Assembly: GCF_003369915.1 (NCBI RefSeq)
Contig: NW_022881603.1
Location: forward strand, 39,416,624-39,480,623
Length of the DNA stretch: 64,000 nucleotides
From: Drosophila miranda
Lineage: Eukaryota > Arthropoda > Insecta > Diptera > Drosophilidae
Direction: 5' to 3'
A program made the position numbers and the translations under genes. The notes under the pieces are model-generated. The model was not told where the DNA came from and made no database searches. It saw only the letters and a list, made by a program, of their open reading frames with translations. Of the stretch, positions 35,457 through 47,142 are shown one piece after another (within the stretch, counting starts at the first letter, position 1; each line of letters starts with the position of its first letter).

Positions 35457-35964
35457 CTGTTTGCTGTCCCTCTACTTTGGATGCCTTATAATTCGCGTTA
35501 CAGGGCTGATCATTGGAGTCGCGAGTCTTACCCTTGCAGTGTGTAAGCTTATTCTCCAAGGTAATCAAGAAGAGGTTTGGATGATGGCCCTTATTTTCTC
35601 GTTGTTGTATTTGGGCGCGAAGATGTTTTTGTTAATGGGAACGATGTGGGTGAGTTTATACGTATTTCAAATATGAATATCTTTGATTGGCAAACCATTA
35701 ACCACAGGACTTGCCTGGTGCCTTATCATGTCCTTCATTGCCAGCGCAATTTGTGTTTGTCTGATCTTGGCCATATTAATTGTCGGCTTTGCCAGTAGTG
35801 CGAACCGTGTACAACGCATGGTCTGGATTATTATGATTCTTCGTAAGTCCGATCGAGTTCCTCTGCTCTGATAATAATACCTTTCCCCCGCAGTCGAGAC
35901 ATACTATTTGTTGGTAATAATATCGCATTGGTACCACATATGGTCGGGCGTACAGCGAGTTTAG
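35457..35964 (+). pseudogene. Small multi-pass membrane protein (insect DUF4728-like), structure uncertain
   Basis: Three blocks encode hydrophobic helices: 35457-35649 (SLYFGCLIIRVTGLIIGVAS, then LIFSLLYLGAKMFLLMGTMW), 35708-35842 (CLIMSFIASAICVCLILAIL, then VGFASSANRVQRMVWIIMIL) and 35894-35964 ending at TAG. A GT-AG intron after ...ILMIL (35843-35893) is clean. The first junction (donor GTGAGT at 35650, acceptor at 35706-35707) leaves the frames off by one, and no good start codon precedes the first helix. The pattern of four short helices with a GCLII start resembles small insect proteins with DUF4728. It may be a decayed or incomplete gene; identity is tentative. Confidence 0.45.
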
Positions 35965-36093
35965 CTCTAACAATTCCAACATTCAATTTTTCAAAATTTA
36001 TGTATAAAATTTTAACTTGAAGAGACTATGAAATATATACCTGCCAAGAGACAGACGTATTCTCGCTAAATTGAAGTAAAATGTACATACATA

Positions 36094-36829
36094 CAGTATG
36101 TCAAGAAACTCTTTACACACTGAAAATAAATTAAATTTTTTGACTTTGGATAAGAAAATAATGGCCTTTGGTTCAAATTTATCAAATTTTTTTAATTCAT
36201 AACCATTCAGGGATTAATTATAAAGTAGTTAGTGAAAAAAAAATAACAAAACTATAAATAGGTAACTTACAAAACAACAAAAACAATGATTACTCATTTT
36301 TGACACTGTCAAGAAACTCTTTACACATTTCGTTTTCGAGCTCTGTTTTGATCTCGTTCTTAGAAAAAACGGGACTTTACCGTAATCTATGCTTTTGGCG
36401 TTGCTCAGTGATGCTCTATTTTTGCATTGACTTTGATTTGGTTGCGAAATTTTGACCGGTGCACATCTACGGTGCACATGAAAAAACGGCTCCAGCATGT
36501 AGTCAATGCTAAGGGTGGACATACCAAATATTAAAATAAGTAAAATATATTAAATAATTACGAAGAATTTTGAACTTAAAAAATGAAAATATTTTGTGTA
36601 AAGACTTTCTTGACAGTGTCAAAAATGAGTAATCATTGTTTTTGTTATTTTGTAAGTTACCTATTTATAGTTTTGTTATTTTTTTTTTCACTAACTACTT
36701 TATAATTAATCCCTGAATGGTTATGAATTAAAAAAATTTGATAAATTTGAACCAAAGGCCATTATTTTCTTATCCAAAGTCAAAAAATTTAATTTATTTT
36801 CAGTGTGTAAAGAGTTTCTTGACATACTG
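36094..36829. mobile_element. Tc1/mariner-type MITE with long terminal inverted repeats
   Basis: Both ends carry CAGTATGTCAAGAAACTCTT as inverted repeats, flanked by TA (36092-36093 and 36830-36831), the target dinucleotide of Tc1/mariner. The inverted arms are about 240 bp. The motif GTCAAGAAACTCTTTACACA recurs at the inner end of the left arm (about 36308), and a variant stands in the right arm (about 36597), the IR/DR arrangement of Tc1-like transposase binding sites. The 260-bp centre has no intact transposase. Confidence 0.85.
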
Positions 36830-36831
36830 TA

Positions 36832-37168
36832 TGTATATGTATGTATGTTTTATGCTTACTTTGCTGCCAAGAATGAGATGGCATGAGAGACAAAAGGCCA
36901 TATCTGTGTTTGTAGCCGTCTTCAGCCAGGTCTCCCGGCCATTGTTCAAATAACTGAGACACTATTTGTGAAAAGCACACACAAACATATATACATATCT
37001 CTCTCAATGCATGCTTTTCCCTTAAGACTGTCTTGGTTTTTGCAGCTAGTCAGTTAGCAAAGTCAAATGTCACAAGGCTAATAACAAATATGTATGTACA
37101 TTTCTGAACCTATAATCTGCTGCAGTTGTTCCTCATGGTGGGTTGGATAGACGGGCTGGACTTCGTTT
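36832..37168. other. AT-rich spacer
   Basis: No gene or element recognised between the MITE and the P-like element. Confidence 0.4.
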
Positions 37169-37176
37169 GATTGGAC

Positions 37177-37799
37177 CATGATGCAATTATACAAGGTGGT
37201 CTCGTCGGCAAAAGTTAGTCCCTTAACGTCTGCTAGCAATAAGTGCGAGTGAAGGGCACATAGTATAGTGAGTGTGAGTGAGACGGTATATGTTGATGTT
37301 GATTAACCCTTAACAGGCCCGTGGGTTTTAAAATTTTAAAATAAAATGATTTTACTGATATATTAATATTTCTGCAGTAGTATGCTCTCACGGTTCGGGC
37401 AACGCGAAGGGGCACATGCCCATGCGGCAACACAACGGACCTTTTATAGGTCCAAGTGAGCTTGGGGGCGGGAGGCTCTTATCCCCCCCCTCCCGGCTAC
37501 CGCCTTAACCTAACCTAATATTTAAATTTTATGCAGCCATTAATAATTTTTCTTCAACATTTTTAGTTATATTAAAATGTTCTTTTACATAATATATAAA
37601 GATTACTTCTAATTCTGTGGTATTTTTTTTATATGCTTTTTATAATTTTGTTGTTGTTGGGACATAAGGGTTAAGAATATATCAAAAAATTCGTCCTTGA
37701 ACAACCTTCATCATCGACAAGCAAGCATGCACTGACGATAAGGGACAACACGAACGAACTTCGGCTCCCGACGAGACCACCTTGTATAATTGCATCATG
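37177..37799. mobile_element. Non-autonomous P-superfamily element
   Basis: The termini are inverted repeats: left CATGATGCAATTATACAAGG followed by TGGTCTCGTCGG, right the reverse complement. They match the P-element terminal repeat as I recall it (CATGATGAAATAACATAAGG then TGGTCCCGTCG) at most positions. A perfect 8-bp duplication GATTGGAC flanks it (37169-37176 and 37800-37807), the P-element target duplication length. No transposase frame is seen. A 5'-truncated LOA fragment is nested inside (37372-37518). Confidence 0.88.
37372..37518 (+). mobile_element. LOA element 3' end fragment nested in P-like element
   Basis: CTGCAGTAGTATGCTCTCAC to TTAACCTAACCTAA matches the reverse complement of 8861-9013, with a shorter G/C run. 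TAATATTT stands immediately before it and again after it, an 8-bp target duplication. So this copy inserted by ordinary short-stagger retrotransposition and was severely 5' truncated. Confidence 0.88.
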
Positions 37800-37807
37800 G
37801 ATTGGAC

Positions 37808-39373
37808 TCTTGAAAATTTACAAAAGTTGCAAGGCTTTCTATTTAATATATCGATACAATGGTGCGATAAATTTGATTGAACCTTAAAAACTATGAGCGA
37901 AAAATTGTATCGAACCTAATAAATGTATCGCGCATACTTTGTCAGCATGTTGCTACGTTGTGTACACATGTGGCCGAGCAACATTCCAAGTTGACGCCCC
38001 AATGTATCTCACAAATTTTTCTGCCGCGAACAATGAAGCAACAGATTGTCGCTCCAAAAAATTTCGACTTTTGAATTGCGCGCGTAGAGCGATCGTGCCG
38101 GTGCAGTTTCCATATTGCGCAAAAATGCATTCTTCAATCTTTGCAGACAGAGCTCGAGACCTCTCTGGCTCGGCCTAGAGTTTTGGAGTCGTTCAAGGCG
38201 CATGCATGCGTTCTCCCCCGTGTGTGTGTGTGTTTTATTTTCGTCAATTAGAAGTAACGGTTGCACGGGAGAAACTGGAAAATCAACGAAGCGCGCCCGC
38301 CAGCCCGCCCGGCCCCAACGCAGAGTGCACACCAAGATACATTTGTATCTGTAATTTGTGAATTTTCGGTTTTCCTTATTTCGTTTCGTTCCGTTTCGTT
38401 GTTTCGCTGTTGCTTTGCGCAGCAAGTGTGTGCCTCGCCCGCCTCCCAACACGAAGCGAAGGCAAGACGAAGAATAATGATCAATTTAATTCAATCATCA
38501 ACCTGCACCGAGCCCATCCAAACCAAACCAAACAGATCCGATCCTCGTGTGTGGCAAGTGTAGGAGAATCTAACGAAAAATTGGCTGCCAGTGCAAACAA
38601 ATAGAATAGAGCAAACAGCAAATACCAACAATACCAACGCGTTTTGTGAGCCGGTTTAGTCATTCGCGAGTTCCGAGAATCCCACTGGCTGGCGAAAAAC
38701 GTAACTTTTCGAGATACATTCCCAGCCAGAACAGCTGTTGTTGGCTTTGAGCGCTGCTTACTTGTCTGCCACTTACCCTGAAGCTCCGTGTAGCCAGGTG
38801 ATAAGATAGCTCCGCTCAGTTTAGCGATTGGAACGAAATACCAACAAAACGGGCCAAGAAAAATTGCACAGTTTGCGAGGTGTCTAAAGTAAAACTCGCA
38901 GCATTATCTTATCGGCTGACCATTGATTGGGCTATGCCTTTTCCGCTCCATTCGGTTCAGTTCGGCTCGGTATTCGCAGCGTTCTAGGTGAAGTGAAGTG
39001 AAGTCATTTGCGCAGACATATTAGACCAGCCCGCGGAGTGTGGAGTGGGGTGCTTCGACAAGGCCTTTAGTCAGCGCCAGTCTAGATACAATATCTATAT
39101 CCCATATCTACGGGAATATCTAATGCCGCCAGTGCAAAGTGCTGCAAGGAGAAGCAACCAACAGAGAAAAAACCATTTCCAGTGCCAGTGCCATTGCTCT
39201 GCAATCTTTGTCTAAATTTAGACAAAGCCAGAGCCAACCTAACGAAACGTAACCAAACCAATCCAAACTCAAGTGAGCTGAACAAGACCTTCTGGCCATA
39301 TACGATTGTAAATCAAGTATTTGGCCCCCAGAAGGAGAAGCGAAGCTGCGGAAGAAAGCCCGAGCATACCAGG
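37808..39373. other. Unique sequence, possible promoter and 5' UTR
   Basis: No long open frame of known type. From about 38150 the sequence becomes GC-richer, with a (TG)n tract at 38220-38233 and 'gtgaagtgaagtgaagtc' at about 38990; this resembles the long 5' UTR of a neighbouring gene leading into the short exon at 39374. Confidence 0.4.
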
Positions 39374-39425
39374 ATGGACATAGAATCGGATTCAGACACC
39401 TCCGAGAGATGGGAGGACTTTTTTG
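39374..39425 (+). CDS. Candidate first coding exon of an unidentified gene
   Basis: ATG at 39374 gives MDIESDSDTSERWEDFF, an acidic N-terminus, immediately followed by a strong donor (G|GTAAGC at 39426). The long leader-like sequence before it lacks transposons. No matching downstream exon is found: the BEL element starts 800 bp later and the rest of the window is repeats. If real, it belongs to a gene with a large first intron that runs beyond the window, or to a gene severed here. Confidence 0.4.
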
Positions 39426-40234
39426 GTAAGCGGAAGGGATCACTGAACCTTCTTTTAGCGGATGGCGATGTCCGATGGCCGATGACTCAACTGGGGCCCA
39501 AGGAGTTGGGGGCGGGGGCTCTACGCATTCCTGCAGCGCCTCGACGTCTTCTTTGCCCGAATATGGACATGCGTATAAGAAGACACCATCGGAGTTTGGC
39601 TTCTTTGGCCACTGCTGGACGCTACAGGACGGGCCACTGCATTTGGGTTCTGTTCTCGCGGTCTGCACGTTCCGTTCTCATAACTGTACACGATTCCCTA
39701 CCATACCATGCCATCCCAGCCCCCCTAAGTGGGGGACCATTGCGTGAATTGTGGCTCGCAGTTTCGCAGTTTTTGGAGTATCGCTTGGGTTCGGTGTAAC
39801 GGGTTCGCTTTGTTTCTGCGTTTTCTGCTTTTCGACATTATTTAAGCGCTCGAAATGTCGGTTGTAATGAAATTTAATGATAATACATAATTTCAGGCTT
39901 TTGACTCAAATTACAATTGTGCTCAGGAGGGGCAGCGGGGAACCGACAACGGGGCACGGGTTGCATTGTAGAAAATAAGGTCTTGTTGCTTTGCATGAGA
40001 TTTGCAATTTATTCTCTTGGGTGGTGTGTGGCACCATAGCGATACAACAAACAGTTTGTTGACCCACTTTACATATTACTTTGATTTGCTTTTGATCGTG
40101 TGGTGGAATGCTGTGGCACCATTTACATTTGATATATCCGTTACGAAGGCTAGGGTATGTACATATGTACATATATTGCATAAGAGTAGAAAGAAGATCA
40201 GATTTCAGGATCAACAGTCTATGAAACAGTCAAA
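39426..40234. other. Unique sequence before the BEL element
   Basis: Intron-like AT-rich sequence with no recognised feature. Confidence 0.4.
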
Positions 40235-40239
40235 AAGAG

Positions 40240-40634
40240 TGTTTGAGATGCCAAGCTTTTTTGGCACCTATGTGTTTCAAAAATGAAAAGAGATTTCGGG
40301 TTAAACTTTATAATTCGTATTTAATCTTGGTGGCTTAGCGGAAGCCGATTGCTTGCTATTGCCAGATAAACCTTATGCGAGATCGATATGCAACCAATGC
40401 GCAGAGGGGTTAGCATAGAACTAAACTATAGACGACGGCGTTAGATCAAAGTGATTGCCGAAGTGGCGGCATCAGATCAAAGTAGTTGCCGAAGTGGCGG
40501 CGGCAGAGAGCCCCTTTAGCGGGAGAGCGCAGCAGCTCTGCAGAACGTCAACGTTTTACAACATAGGCGGCTCTCTCTGCTCATACAATAATAATGTTAA
40601 AGTTACGGTTATTCTTCAGCGGCTGGCCCGAACA
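40240..40634 (-). repeat. BEL 3' LTR
   Basis: Starts and ends TG...CA on the minus strand (TGTTCGGGCCAGCC ... CATCTCAAACA). It contains a tandem near-duplication of a roughly 33-bp unit 'gatcaaagt.gttgccgaagtggcggc' at about 40445-40505. Confidence 0.93.
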
Positions 40635-42359
40635 TACTCCCCCGTTGGGAGCTAGTCTCTCAACAGATTCCTTAAGGGGCAGCAAACATAGCCGAGTGAC
40701 GGCCCTCCTGATGTTTCCTGAGAATGTCTTCAGGTCAACGACGCGACACACTCCGTCCTTGCCCAAAACGACATCGACCACTCTAGCCAGTGGCCAACGC
40801 ATTGGAGGAAGATTTTCGTCCTTCACCAGAACGAGGTCGTTCTTGCAGATGTTTTGCCCGGTGGTACGCCACTTCGCGCGCTCTTGCAAAAGAGTGAGAT
40901 ACTCTTCGCGCCAACGGCTCCAAAATATTTGCTGTAGTTGGGTGACCCGCTGCCAGCCATCCAGACGATTGTAGTTCAGCTTCGTTAGGTCAGGCTCGAG
41001 GATTTGCTCATGGGGGCCGCCTAAAAGAAGATGAGCAGGAGTCAAAACGTCTAAATCATCAGGATTTTCTGAAAGCGAGAGCAAAGGGTGAGAGTTAACA
41101 ATTGCAGTGATCTGACAGATCAGAGTGCCCAGCTCGTCGAAGCTAAGCACAAATGGTCCAACTGAGCGGTACAGGTGATATTTTGCGGTCTTCACGGCCG
41201 CTTCCCACAATCCGCCAAAATGCGGAGAGCGAGGAGGGATGAAACGCCAGTCGATCGAGTCAGCCAAGCAGGATTCGTGGACCTCCTTCATATGCGGTTC
41301 GCTCAGACAAAGCTTCTTTAGCTCCAGAAGCTCGTTCTTGGCCCCAACGAAGTTTGTCGCATTGTCCGACCAAATTTGACTTGGCCTTCCTCGAGTGGAA
41401 GTAAAACTCTTTAGTGCGCCTAGAAACGATGCGGTGGTCAAATCCTTTACGAGCTCCATGTGTATAGCCTTAGAAGTGAAACAGATGAATACGCTAATGT
41501 AGCACTTGATCGGAGGCCTCGTGCGGATTTCTGATCGGTAGAAAAAAGGTCCACAGTAATCTACTCCAGTGACTTCAAAAGCTCGAGATCCTTCCAAACG
41601 TTCCTTAGGTAGGTCTCCCATGATGTGTTCGACCATGCGCGGCCTAGTCCTGAAGCATCTCACACATCTGCTGACGACCCTTGACACTGCCTTAACACCT
41701 CCAATAGGCCAATATTCCAGCCGAATTTTGAATAGCAAGGCGCGAGGTCCGGCATGGAGGTTTCTTTCATGATAATATCTTATCAGCGCAAAGGTAATGG
41801 AATGTCCCTTTGGCAGAATGAGCGGGTGCTGAGCGTCAAATCCTAGCGATGAGTTGCCAAGACGACCTCCAACTCTAAGTAGTCCAGAATGATCGATGAA
41901 CGGGTTGAGCGAACTAATAGAACTGGATTTCATGACTTGACCATTGCGCCGAATCTCCTTTATGTCCATCCACAAATTTGCCAGCTGAATGTGTCGAATT
42001 AGAAGATGCGTTCCTTGCCGAATATCAGAAACGGTGAGTCCTGGATGCCTAAGACGATGTATAAATTTATGCATGTAGGCGAATGTGCGCTGCATGCGAA
42101 AGAATGAATTCGCAAATTTGCATCCGAACGTGAGATCGGCATGTGGAGACGTGATTAGCAATCCTCTCTTGCGAAGCTCCAAAGTTGCTATGTTGTTAGA
42201 TGGAGATACAGGCCACTTATCCTTGGAGCCTTGCAAAAAGGATGGGCCGTGAAACCATAGCTCTGACTGGATAAGATGGTTGGGAAGCGAGCCTCTCGAG
42301 AGAATATCAGCAGGATTTAAAGATGTGGGATCATAGCGCCATTCCATGGCTGCCGTCAA
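40635..42359 (-). pseudogene. BEL pol 3' part: integrase
   Basis: A frame of about 590 codons (running slightly into the LTR at 40581). It shows the end of RNase H connection (WRYDPTSLNPADILSRG), the integrase zinc-binding region (ERNLHAGPRALLF, SRCVRCFRTRP) and the DDE core with GVDYCGPFF, WSDNATNFVG and PHFGGLWEAAVK. It would insert the cDNA into the genome. It is out of frame with the upstream RT frame because of a deletion at about 42356-42375. Confidence 0.9.
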
Positions 42360-43945
42360 CTCCTGAATTTAGCTGGCTCGTCCCTAATCCAAGATAATGC
42401 TGTTGACGAATCCGACCAGCAATAGAACCGACCTGTAAAGATTCCCATGTCCTTTACATTCTGCATGATTTTCGCAAGCAAATGGGCTCCACTTAATTCC
42501 AGCTTAGGAATCGATATAGTCTTTAGCGGCGCCACTCGCGACTTTGAGCACAAAACGTGGCTCGAAGACTGGGCTTCCCTGGACACGACATACACGCAAG
42601 CGCCATATGCTTCTAAGCTGGCATCACAGAATCCGTGAACTTCTGTAGCCACACTAGAACGAAGAACCAAGCGAGGAAATGAGATCCGAGAAATGCTTGC
42701 CAAACTATTTCTCAAGTCCATCCAAGTTGAATGCAACGCTGAGGGTAGGCTTTCATCCCAATCCAAATTTTCTCTCCAAAGCTGCTGAAGGAAGATTTTG
42801 CACCTGACAATGACCGGATTTATCAATCCAAGAGGGTCGTAGAACCGCGCAATCGTAGATAAAACCGACCGCTTTGATGGCTTTGAGTTTGTGTCCAGTG
42901 CGGACAAGGCAAAAAGCAGCTGATCCGAAGCAGGGTCCCACGCTAAGCCGAGAGTTTTGGCAATGTCGCTTCCATCATTAAACTTTAGGAACTTCTCTAT
43001 GTCATCTTCAGGGGTTCCCTCAAGTACTTCCTGGTGACTGGAGCACCATTTCCTAAGTCTAAAATTACCACGGGACAGTAAAGCTGATGTTTGGTGCATC
43101 TTGTCCATGACCTGTGCGACCGAATTACCGCCCGAAATAAGGTCATCCACGTAAAACTCCTGCCGCAGAGCAGCTGAGCCAAGAGGGTAGGACTGGTGCA
43201 TATGATGCAAATCAATGTACTCCCTCATAAAGGCGGAATACCGCTCCTTGAGTGTAGGATTACGCTCCAGTTTTCGCTCCAGACTGCTGAACCGTCGATA
43301 AGCCTGAGCATAAGATTCTCCTAAACGATCAGTATTGTTATTTAGCGGCAGACGAACTGCATACTCCCCGGATGGCAACCGTGAAAGGTGGCTTACGAAA
43401 TGTGCTTCACAATCGTCTTCTTCTTTGGTATTCAAACCAGCCTCCACACAATTCTCGACTTCCCAAAACATACGAAGAGTTTTATCCAACCTTGCTTCCA
43501 TCTCAGCTATCGAATCTGGACAATTGTGCGTAGCCAAAAGCGCCGAGCTTGATACCTTCTGTCCACCGCCAGATACGATCCACCCAAGCCGGGTCTTCTG
43601 CAGAAGAGGCAGTCCATCGGTGAGTTTGATTTGCCCTACGCAGAGGAGATCATAAAAAACGCTCGCACCAATGAGAAGATCAACGCGTTGAGGATTGAAA
43701 AATGCAGGATCAGCGAGCTGAATGTTAGATGGAATACGCCAATCGGATACATTTACTGTCATACTTGGTTGTGAATCGGTAATCGTGGGGGCGATGAGAG
43801 CAGTAAGTGTAGTTGTGTAAGCAGAGGTGCGAGAATGCATACAAATGCTTATGGTGGATCCCTCAGTAGAAACGCTGGTATCGCCCAGCCCAGACACAAG
43901 TGCAGACGATTGAGTTCTCCTAAGCTGAAGCTGCTGGGCGAACCT
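42356..43945 (-). pseudogene. BEL pol: protease end, reverse transcriptase (internally deleted), RNase H
   Basis: Aspartic-protease-like region, then the RT thumb and palm: MREYIDLHHMHQS is joined directly to PLGSAALRQEFYVDDLISGG. In BEL elements about 150-200 residues, with the first catalytic aspartate, lie between these two motifs, so most of the fingers and palm are lost at about 43195. The YVDD motif and an RNase H region (HGFCDASLEAYGACVY, YCWSDSSTALSWI) remain. The frame ends at 42356 by a second deletion. Confidence 0.88.
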
Positions 43946-44460
43946 TTATGTGACGAGATGCAGCTGCGATCCTGAATCTAAGATGGCACGACAAGGAACT
44001 AAAACGCCAGACCGATTCTTTACGAGAACCACGGCTGTATCCAGAAGCACGACATCAGAGTGAAGACCTTGGGCAGCAAGAGAGGTAGACGAAGGTAGAG
44101 ACGAGCTGCTAGCAGAATTTTGAGCAACGGAAAGAGTGTCCGGTTTAACGGCCAGATCGGGAGGAGTAATACCTGGGCAGCCTTGTGTTGTGGGCTGTAT
44201 ACTATCGAAGTGCAACAAACTATGATGCCTACCGCCGCATACTCGACATTTTCCACTATTGCATGCGCGGGTCCGTTGCCCCGGCTTTAGGCAATTGAAG
44301 CATAGGGAAAGCTTCTTCACTTCTTTGTGGCGCAGCAACGGTGAGAGATTTCCGAATATCTTGCACGAGTATATTCCATGGCCCGCTGAGTGGCAAAAGA
44401 CGCATACAGACGGGTCGGCGGAAGAGTTGGAAGCTACAAACGTTTTCCCACCTGGTCGCT
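43946..44460 (-). pseudogene. BEL gag 3' end with zinc knuckles and start of protease
   Basis: SLCFNCLKPGQRTRAC and KCRVCGGRHHSLLH are the two CCHC knuckles of BEL gag, followed by the protease active-site motif AILDSGSQLHLVT. The knuckle frame is off by one from the upstream gag frame near 44455, and a TAA at 43948-43946 ends it directly after LHLVT although the same frame continues with family-like sequence. Confidence 0.85.
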
Positions 44461-45345
44461 AGTAGCGTGTGTCGCTGTAGCATATTCCAACCGCTCCATT
44501 TTCTGGCAGCGTGACTGCAAGAATTCGAAGAATTCCTCTGCGGTAGGTATAGCATCCGACGATGTGTGCTCCTCCCATTTGGTTTGCGTCTTCGAATCCA
44601 ACTTCTGCAGCAGCATGTTGATGACCATGAATCCTGAAATCTCCTCAGCAGTTCCCAATGTCTGCAACGCTCGCATGTGTAAATTGACTGCATCCGAAAA
44701 CTCCCGAAGCCTTTTAGCAGAAGGCGAGTCTACCCTCTTTAGCCCAAGAATCTTCTTGATGTGTGCCTGGAAAACAAGTCTTTTGTTATTAAAGCGTTTA
44801 TTAAGTATATCCAGAGCCGCACGATAATTGGCACTGGAGAGCTCTAACGATCGAACCGAATCCAAAGCCGCATCAGCGAGGCAAGAGCGAAGGTGCTGGA
44901 ATTTCTCGATGTCACTGAGATCCGCATCCGCTTCAATCACCGATTTGAACATTGCCATAAAATCCGAGAACTCGACGTATCCACCAGAAAATTTAGGCAC
45001 CTTCAGCTCAGGAAGTCGCTGCTTGTGAGCCATGATGATGGTACTAGGTCCGGAATGGCTTGGCAGAGTCGTAGAATGGGCAGCGGCGTGTGACTGGCTT
45101 ACTTCAACAGCAGCCAGCAACTCAGCTTTCAACGATATGAAAAGAGTATCGAAGATTTCGCGCAGCTCACTCCCAATCTCGTTTTGATCGAGAGCCTCCA
45201 ACTCATTATGGGCCTTATTAAATTCCTCTCGAATTTCTGCCAACATATCAAGGCGCACCTCGACTTCCGCGGCGGTCCGCTTATCGATTTTATTCCCCGC
45301 GAATAAGCGACGATGTATAGACGCGAGAGCGAGAATGCAAGACAC
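44434..45345 (-). pseudogene. BEL gag N-terminal part
   Basis: About 300 residues matching the DUF1759 type gag of BEL/Pao: LPELKVPKFSGGYVEFSDFM, FQHLRSCLADAALDSVRSLE and LLQKLDSKTQTKWEEHTSS. The frame ends at 44434 after a probable 1-bp loss next to GGGAAAACG. Confidence 0.9.
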
Positions 45346-45593
45346 GAAAAGTCAAGAACCGCGGCTGCAGCTGCGCAGAGAATGAGAGATTCGACGCTTA
45401 AAGTACCGGAATTTGTCTATAAATATTCCAGCCGCACTCTCACTGAATTTGCACTTTAAACTGTTTTTCAACGTGCACCCAAATGTATTTGTTGGTAGTT
45501 AAACTACCCAACAACAAAATATTGTATAAATAATAAGTGTTTTAACGGAACGCGATTAAGCAATGGTTTTATATCACGTCGGGGGGTCACCAA

Positions 45594-45988
45594 TGTTTGA
45601 GATGCCAAGCTTTTTTGGCACCTATGTGTTTCAAAAATGAAAAGCGATTTCGGGTTAAACTTTATAATTCGTATTTAATCTTGGTGGCTTAGCGGAAGCC
45701 GATTGCTTGCTATTGCCAGATAAACCTTATGCGAGATCGATATGCAACCAATGCGCAGAGGGGTTAGCATAGAACTAAACTATAGACGACGGCGTTAGAT
45801 CAAAGTGATTGCCGAAGTGGCGGCATCAGATCAAAGTAGTTGCCGAAGTGGCGGCGGCAGAGAGCCCCTTTAGCGGGAGAGCGCAGCAGCTCTGCAGAAC
45901 GTCAACGTTTTACAACATAGGCGGCTCTCTCTGCTCATACAATAATAATGTTAAAGTTACGGTTATTCTTCAGCGGCTGGCCCGAACA
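45594..45988 (-). repeat. BEL 5' LTR
   Basis: Same length and nearly the same sequence as 40240-40634, including the internal 33-bp tandem duplication. It would carry the promoter of the element, reading leftwards. Confidence 0.93.
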
Positions 45989-45993
45989 AAGAG

Positions 45994-47142
45994 AATTCAA
46001 ATAAATGGGTTTTAAACTTGTCAAAATTATCTAAAACTGCAAATTTCTCTTAAATAAATTAATACTATTACCAGTCAGAATAAACTGATCCTAAACTTTT
46101 CATAATACTGCTTAGGTCTGAGTAGTCGGGTATTGAATAGGCGCCGATCTCGTAGCACTATGGAAGTGCAAATGCAAAGCTTTCGTTCAATTAGTGCATT
46201 AGTCATAAGTGTTCTCCGGGTGAGTGTGTTTTTCATTGACTTTGTTTTTTATTATTGCACGTTTGCTTTTGTTAGCAGAGCTATGTTAGATAACAGCCTG
46301 CGAGGCAGTTTAACAGCGAAGCTTTCTTTGGGTTAACAGAGCCATTCATGATCGATCGTGCCTATATCAATTATATATTCATGTATAGTGCAAATGAATC
46401 ATGATTCGGATCGTACAGAGGGCTTGGAAATTGTCAGTATATCGTTTCCGCGATACAGTTACAGTTCTCCCAGATAATGGCCACTTATGTAAGGTCCTGA
46501 CATTTCGTTTATTTAAACATTCTGGCGTGTTGGCTGTCGAAAAGTCAAACGTGACGACGCTCTCCTCTCCTCAACAAGGGGTTCGGTTCACTCCCGATGC
46601 CTTATAAATAGTAGAACCCGTTGGAAAATATCGCCAGCAGTTGACCGCATGTGGTATTAAATGTCACCAAGTCTGGCCCTCTGTTTGTTTGCCTCTTCAA
46701 TTTTCTTTCCTTAAAGAGGAAGACACTCTTCGTCTGTTGCTGTAGATACAAGTGCAGGGGGGCAGGTCAAGTCTTTGAGTTTGAGTTACCTTTCATAGCC
46801 CATAGCCCAACAAAGACTCCGTCTTTGCAATCGGAGTCGGAGTTTATTCGATATTGTTATTGATTGTGATCTGAAGAAACCTTTTTTGGGCTCTGCGGCT
46901 TGTGTTCGTCCCCCTGCCCCGTCACGTTTTTCATGTGACATTTATTCGGTTGGGGGTTTTCTTTCATCTTTTATTTATTTAGAAATAGACACACTGCCAA
47001 CAGCAAATATAACAACTAATAGATATTGATAGTGCGGTAGGGGCAGCCACATGGGCTGATAAGATTTCCCATACACTATTGACTTTTTGATAGTGCCGCC
47101 GACAAGGCCAGAGATCTGGTATGCGACTCGACTCCAAATTGA
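45994..47142. other. Unique AT-rich sequence
   Basis: About 1.1 kb between the BEL element and the Helentron array. Short frames only, nothing recognised. Confidence 0.4.

Larger units (their letters stand above)
40240..45988 (-). mobile_element. BEL/Pao LTR retrotransposon, recent but defective
   Basis: Two 395-bp LTRs (40240-40634 and 45594-45988) in the same orientation bound gag, protease, RT/RNase H and integrase sequence on the minus strand. The duplication AAGAG flanks it (40235-40239 and 45989-45993). Next to the 5' LTR stands a primer-binding site beginning TGGTGACCCC (minus strand, about 45592). A purine run CAACGGGGGAGTA precedes the 3' LTR. LTRs differ at only one site that I can see (agagattt against agcgattt), so the insertion is young. 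The coding part has a frameshift in gag, a stop in the protease/RT frame, an internal RT deletion and a short deletion before integrase. Confidence 0.93.
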
